From Tangfeifania diversioriginum (lineage in GTDB: Bacteria; Bacteroidota; Bacteroidia; Bacteroidales; Prolixibacteraceae): 64,000 nt of DNA. The DNA lies in NCBI GenBank assembly GCA_945873105.1, contig CAMCBW010000008.1, positions 1-64,000 of the forward strand, given 5' to 3'. The notes beneath the pieces were generated by a model that was not told the DNA's origin, made no database searches, and saw only the letters and a program-made list of their open reading frames with translations. Positions 62,362 through 64,000 of the stretch are shown here, one piece after another (the stretch's first letter is position 1; each line of letters begins with the position of its first letter). Made by a program: the position numbers and the translations under genes.

Positions 62362-62451
62362 CTGTTTATAATTTTATTTTTAATTGCCAGATGGAATAGC
62401 CAGGTAATCATTCCCTTTTGGTGGGAACATTTGCTCATGGCTATTTCATGA
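62362..62451 (-). promoter_or_regulatory. Paired-arm leader element, copy C
   Basis: The element abuts the MFS ATG at 62361. Arms GGAATAGCCA (62393-62402) and TGGCTATTTC (62438-62447) pair; compared with copy A, C-to-G at one arm is matched by G-to-C at the other. It shares the CTGTTTATAATTT tail with copy A on the plus strand and the same arm-to-arm spacing within a few bases. Confidence 0.6.
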
Positions 62452-62452
62452 T

Positions 62453-62827
62453 TTACTTCTTGTTACCAAAGTAGGATACGGCTGTTCCGTCCAGAAAATC
62501 CTCCCTGACCGGACTAAAAACATCGATCAGCAGACCTTCCTCGATGCAGAGGGCCGAATGGAGAATATTGGGCTTGATGTATACTGCATCACCCTGTTGG
62601 ATGAGCTGCTTTTCCTCACCAACGGTAAATTCGAAGGTGCCGGCAGCCACATAGGTGGTTTGTGAATGAAAATGGTGGTGGGGCGAACCAATCGATCCTT
62701 TGTTGAATTTTACCTTCACCATCATGATTTGGGTATTGAAACCTGTTATCTGCCGGGAGACTCCGCCTCCCAGTTCTTCCCATTTCATCTCGTTTTCCAA
62801 TAAAAAAGTCTTGCTTTCCATCATCAT
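62453..62827 (-). CDS. kdgF: KdgF-like cupin
   Basis: The product is 124 residues with no signal peptide. The cupin core has VKFNKGSIGSPHHHFHSQTT (HxH metal ligands plus His/Gln) and GDAVYIKPNILHSA. KdgF-type cupins convert the unsaturated monouronates released by lyases to linear ketouronates (4-deoxy-5-hexoseulose uronate). The start at 62827 is the first of three consecutive ATGs and overlaps the PL17 stop as ATGA, so translation is coupled. Position between PL17 and the uronate transporter gives strong support. Confidence 0.88.
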   Translation of the reverse strand: MMMESKTFLLENEMKWEELGGGVSRQITGFNTQIMMVKVKFNKGSIGSPHHHFHSQTTYVAAGTFEFTVGEEKQLIQQGDAVYIKPNILHSALCIEEGLLIDVFSPVREDFLDGTAVSYFGNKK

Positions 62828-64000
62828 TGTTTTTTATCTGTTAGTAATCTGTAATTTCCTTTCCAACTAAAGTTATCCGAACCTGCACGGATGGTGTGAA
62901 TCTTTTCAGGATCCGGACCGTGCGCAATTCCCATGTTGACAATCGTTCCGTCAATCAGTGAAATTCTGATGAGCGAACAAGTATTTCCTGCGGATACCAA
63001 CTCCAGGTTTTTCACTGAGCCAGCGGAATTTTGCACAATTTCATTGCCCGGATCATAGTCCCCATGGCTTTCCAGCACGGTGACAAATGAGTGGCTGGAC
63101 GATTGGTTCTGCCTTACCAGGATACCTGACTCCTGACGAAGGTTAAAATTGGGATCATTCGCTCCAAGTGAGGTAAAAAGAAGATCCGTCTGTTTATCTC
63201 CCAAAATGGAGAGGGTATAAAAATATTTGTCTTTCATGAAGGTGATGCTGGCAGTCTGATTCACCGAAGGAGCTTTGGCATCCAGCCAAAGGTGCTCGTA
63301 ACCGTTTCGGGAACCAATGGCCTTCTTTGAGCTTAATTCCTTCTCATACTTGAAGTTGGTGGATATGATCTGGCCATTGTAATAAAATGGTAAATCATAA
63401 TTGGCCTTCGACTGGTTTTCAACCCGGAAGAGGTCTACCAGGAACTCTCGCCCGTTTATTTCGATGCGGGTAAGTGTTCTTTGCAGGGTGATCCCTGAAT
63501 AACTGTTGGAATCCGAGGCTGCAATTATTTGACAGGAGGGATTTTCGAAATCCGAGAAAAGCAGCTCCGGATGATATTTCTCAGACTCCTCTACATTGGC
63601 CCCGAATTGAGATTTTTCGTCTGCAACGACGGTATTGTGGGCTACTGTCTGGCAGGCCCAGCTTTTGTTCTCGGCAAGGTATCTCCCTCCATCCTTGCTC
63701 TCAATATTCAGGTACCTGGCAGAACCGTAATCGGTTATTACCTCATTGCCATGATCGTAGAAAATGTAGGACAACCGGTCGAAATGACCGTGTCCCATTC
63801 CCTGGGTTGTAAATTTAAACACTGCAGCACTCTGGTTGGCGCCCTCCCCTGAGCGAAGAATGGCCAGGCCCCCTTGTTTCCCGTCGACTCCATCACGGAG
63901 CAATACCGTTTTCCTGACAAACGGCAAGGTTTGATTCTCCTTGATCATCCTGGCTGCCTTCATCCCATCCGCACTGATCATCACTTGTCCCAACCGGCTG
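62824..64000 (-). CDS. PL17-type oligoalginate lyase, N-terminus cut by window edge
   Basis: The frame is open upstream to base 64000, so at least 392 residues of the C-terminal part are visible; the nominal start at 63993 is a TTG and not the real start. The heparinase II/III-like beta-sheet domain shows GMGHGHFDRLSYIFYDHGNE, VITDYGSARYLNI and AHNTVVADEKSQF. These match PL17 exolytic alginate lyases, which release unsaturated monosaccharides from oligoalginate. It overlaps the KdgF-like gene and starts the alginate block. The N-terminal alpha/alpha barrel lies beyond the window. Confidence 0.88.
   Translation of the reverse strand, partial: SRLGQVMISADGMKAARMIKENQTLPFVRKTVLLRDGVDGKQGGLAILRSGEGANQSAAVFKFTTQGMGHGHFDRLSYIFYDHGNEVITDYGSARYLNIESKDGGRYLAENKSWACQTVAHNTVVADEKSQFGANVEESEKYHPELLFSDFENPSCQIIAASDSNSYSGITLQRTLTRIEINGREFLVDLFRVENQSKANYDLPFYYNGQIISTNFKYEKELSSKKAIGSRNGYEHLWLDAKAPSVNQTASITFMKDKYFYTLSILGDKQTDLLFTSLGANDPNFNLRQESGILVRQNQSSSHSFVTVLESHGDYDPGNEIVQNSAGSVKNLELVSAGNTCSLIRISLIDGTIVNMGIAHGPDPEKIHTIRAGSDNFSWKGNYRLLTDKKQ

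Noticed and set aside
1-64000. CRISPR array, tRNA, rRNA or transposase genes
   Set aside because: I found no regularly spaced repeats, no tRNA-like cloverleaf I could support, and no transposase or integrase motif in any frame given.

Overview
This window looks like part of a Bacteroidota chromosome, probably a marine or otherwise algal-polysaccharide-degrading member of the Bacteroidia. The evidence is one SusC/SusD pair, a type IX secretion C-terminal domain, CxPxR-type sulfatases, many exported carbohydrate-active enzymes, Tat-type 'RRxFL' oxidoreductases, poor Shine-Dalgarno sequences, and families of short intergenic palindromes. All 42 genes I can support lie on the minus strand, so transcription runs from base 64000 towards base 1. 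The whole window reads as one polysaccharide-utilisation super-locus. No tRNA, rRNA, CRISPR array, transposase or recognisable transcription regulator is present.

Region 1 (64000-52900) is a recognisable alginate-utilisation block: the C-terminal part of a PL17-type oligoalginate lyase, a KdgF-like cupin, a hexuronate-type MFS transporter, an SDR reductase of the DEH-reductase type, SusC, SusD, a small FIVAR-like lipoprotein, a terminator-like hairpin, and a PL6 alginate/chondroitin lyase. Together these could cut alginate at the cell surface, import oligomers, reduce them to monomers and pass the monomers inward.

Region 2 (52741-33469) alternates sulfatases (five in all) with polysaccharide lyases: a second PL6, a heparinase II/III-like lyase and an alginate_lyase-superfamily protein. 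Inside it sits a less understood module (43221-49613) with a DUF1593 protein, an alpha-glucuronidase-like hydrolase, a DUF4380 protein, an esterase and a cupin.

Region 3 (33464-19670) holds exo-glycosidases and accessory enzymes: a type-IX-secreted lyase-like protein, GH2, a DUF1080-like lectin-fold protein, GH95, two beta-helix proteins, DUF4861 and GH29.

Region 4 (19660-1) combines two exported Gfo/Idh/MocA oxidoreductases, an exported xylose-isomerase-like TIM-barrel protein, a VOC protein and an exported enolase-superfamily protein with GH29, GH31, GH78, two esterases, an alginate_lyase-superfamily protein and a heparinase II/III-like lyase. A KilA-N-domain gene (13267-14160) is the only gene that looks foreign to the theme.

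Taken together, the locus suggests growth on alginate plus a sulfated heteropolysaccharide rich in fucose and uronic acid, with possible rhamnose and galactose; brown-algal alginate plus fucoidan-like material is the simplest reading. The most unusual structures I found are three similar approximately 90-base leaders that abut start codons and carry paired arms with compensatory changes, and the exported oxidoreductase/TIM-barrel set, which resembles the known oxidise-then-eliminate (3-keto) route of glycoside cleavage.
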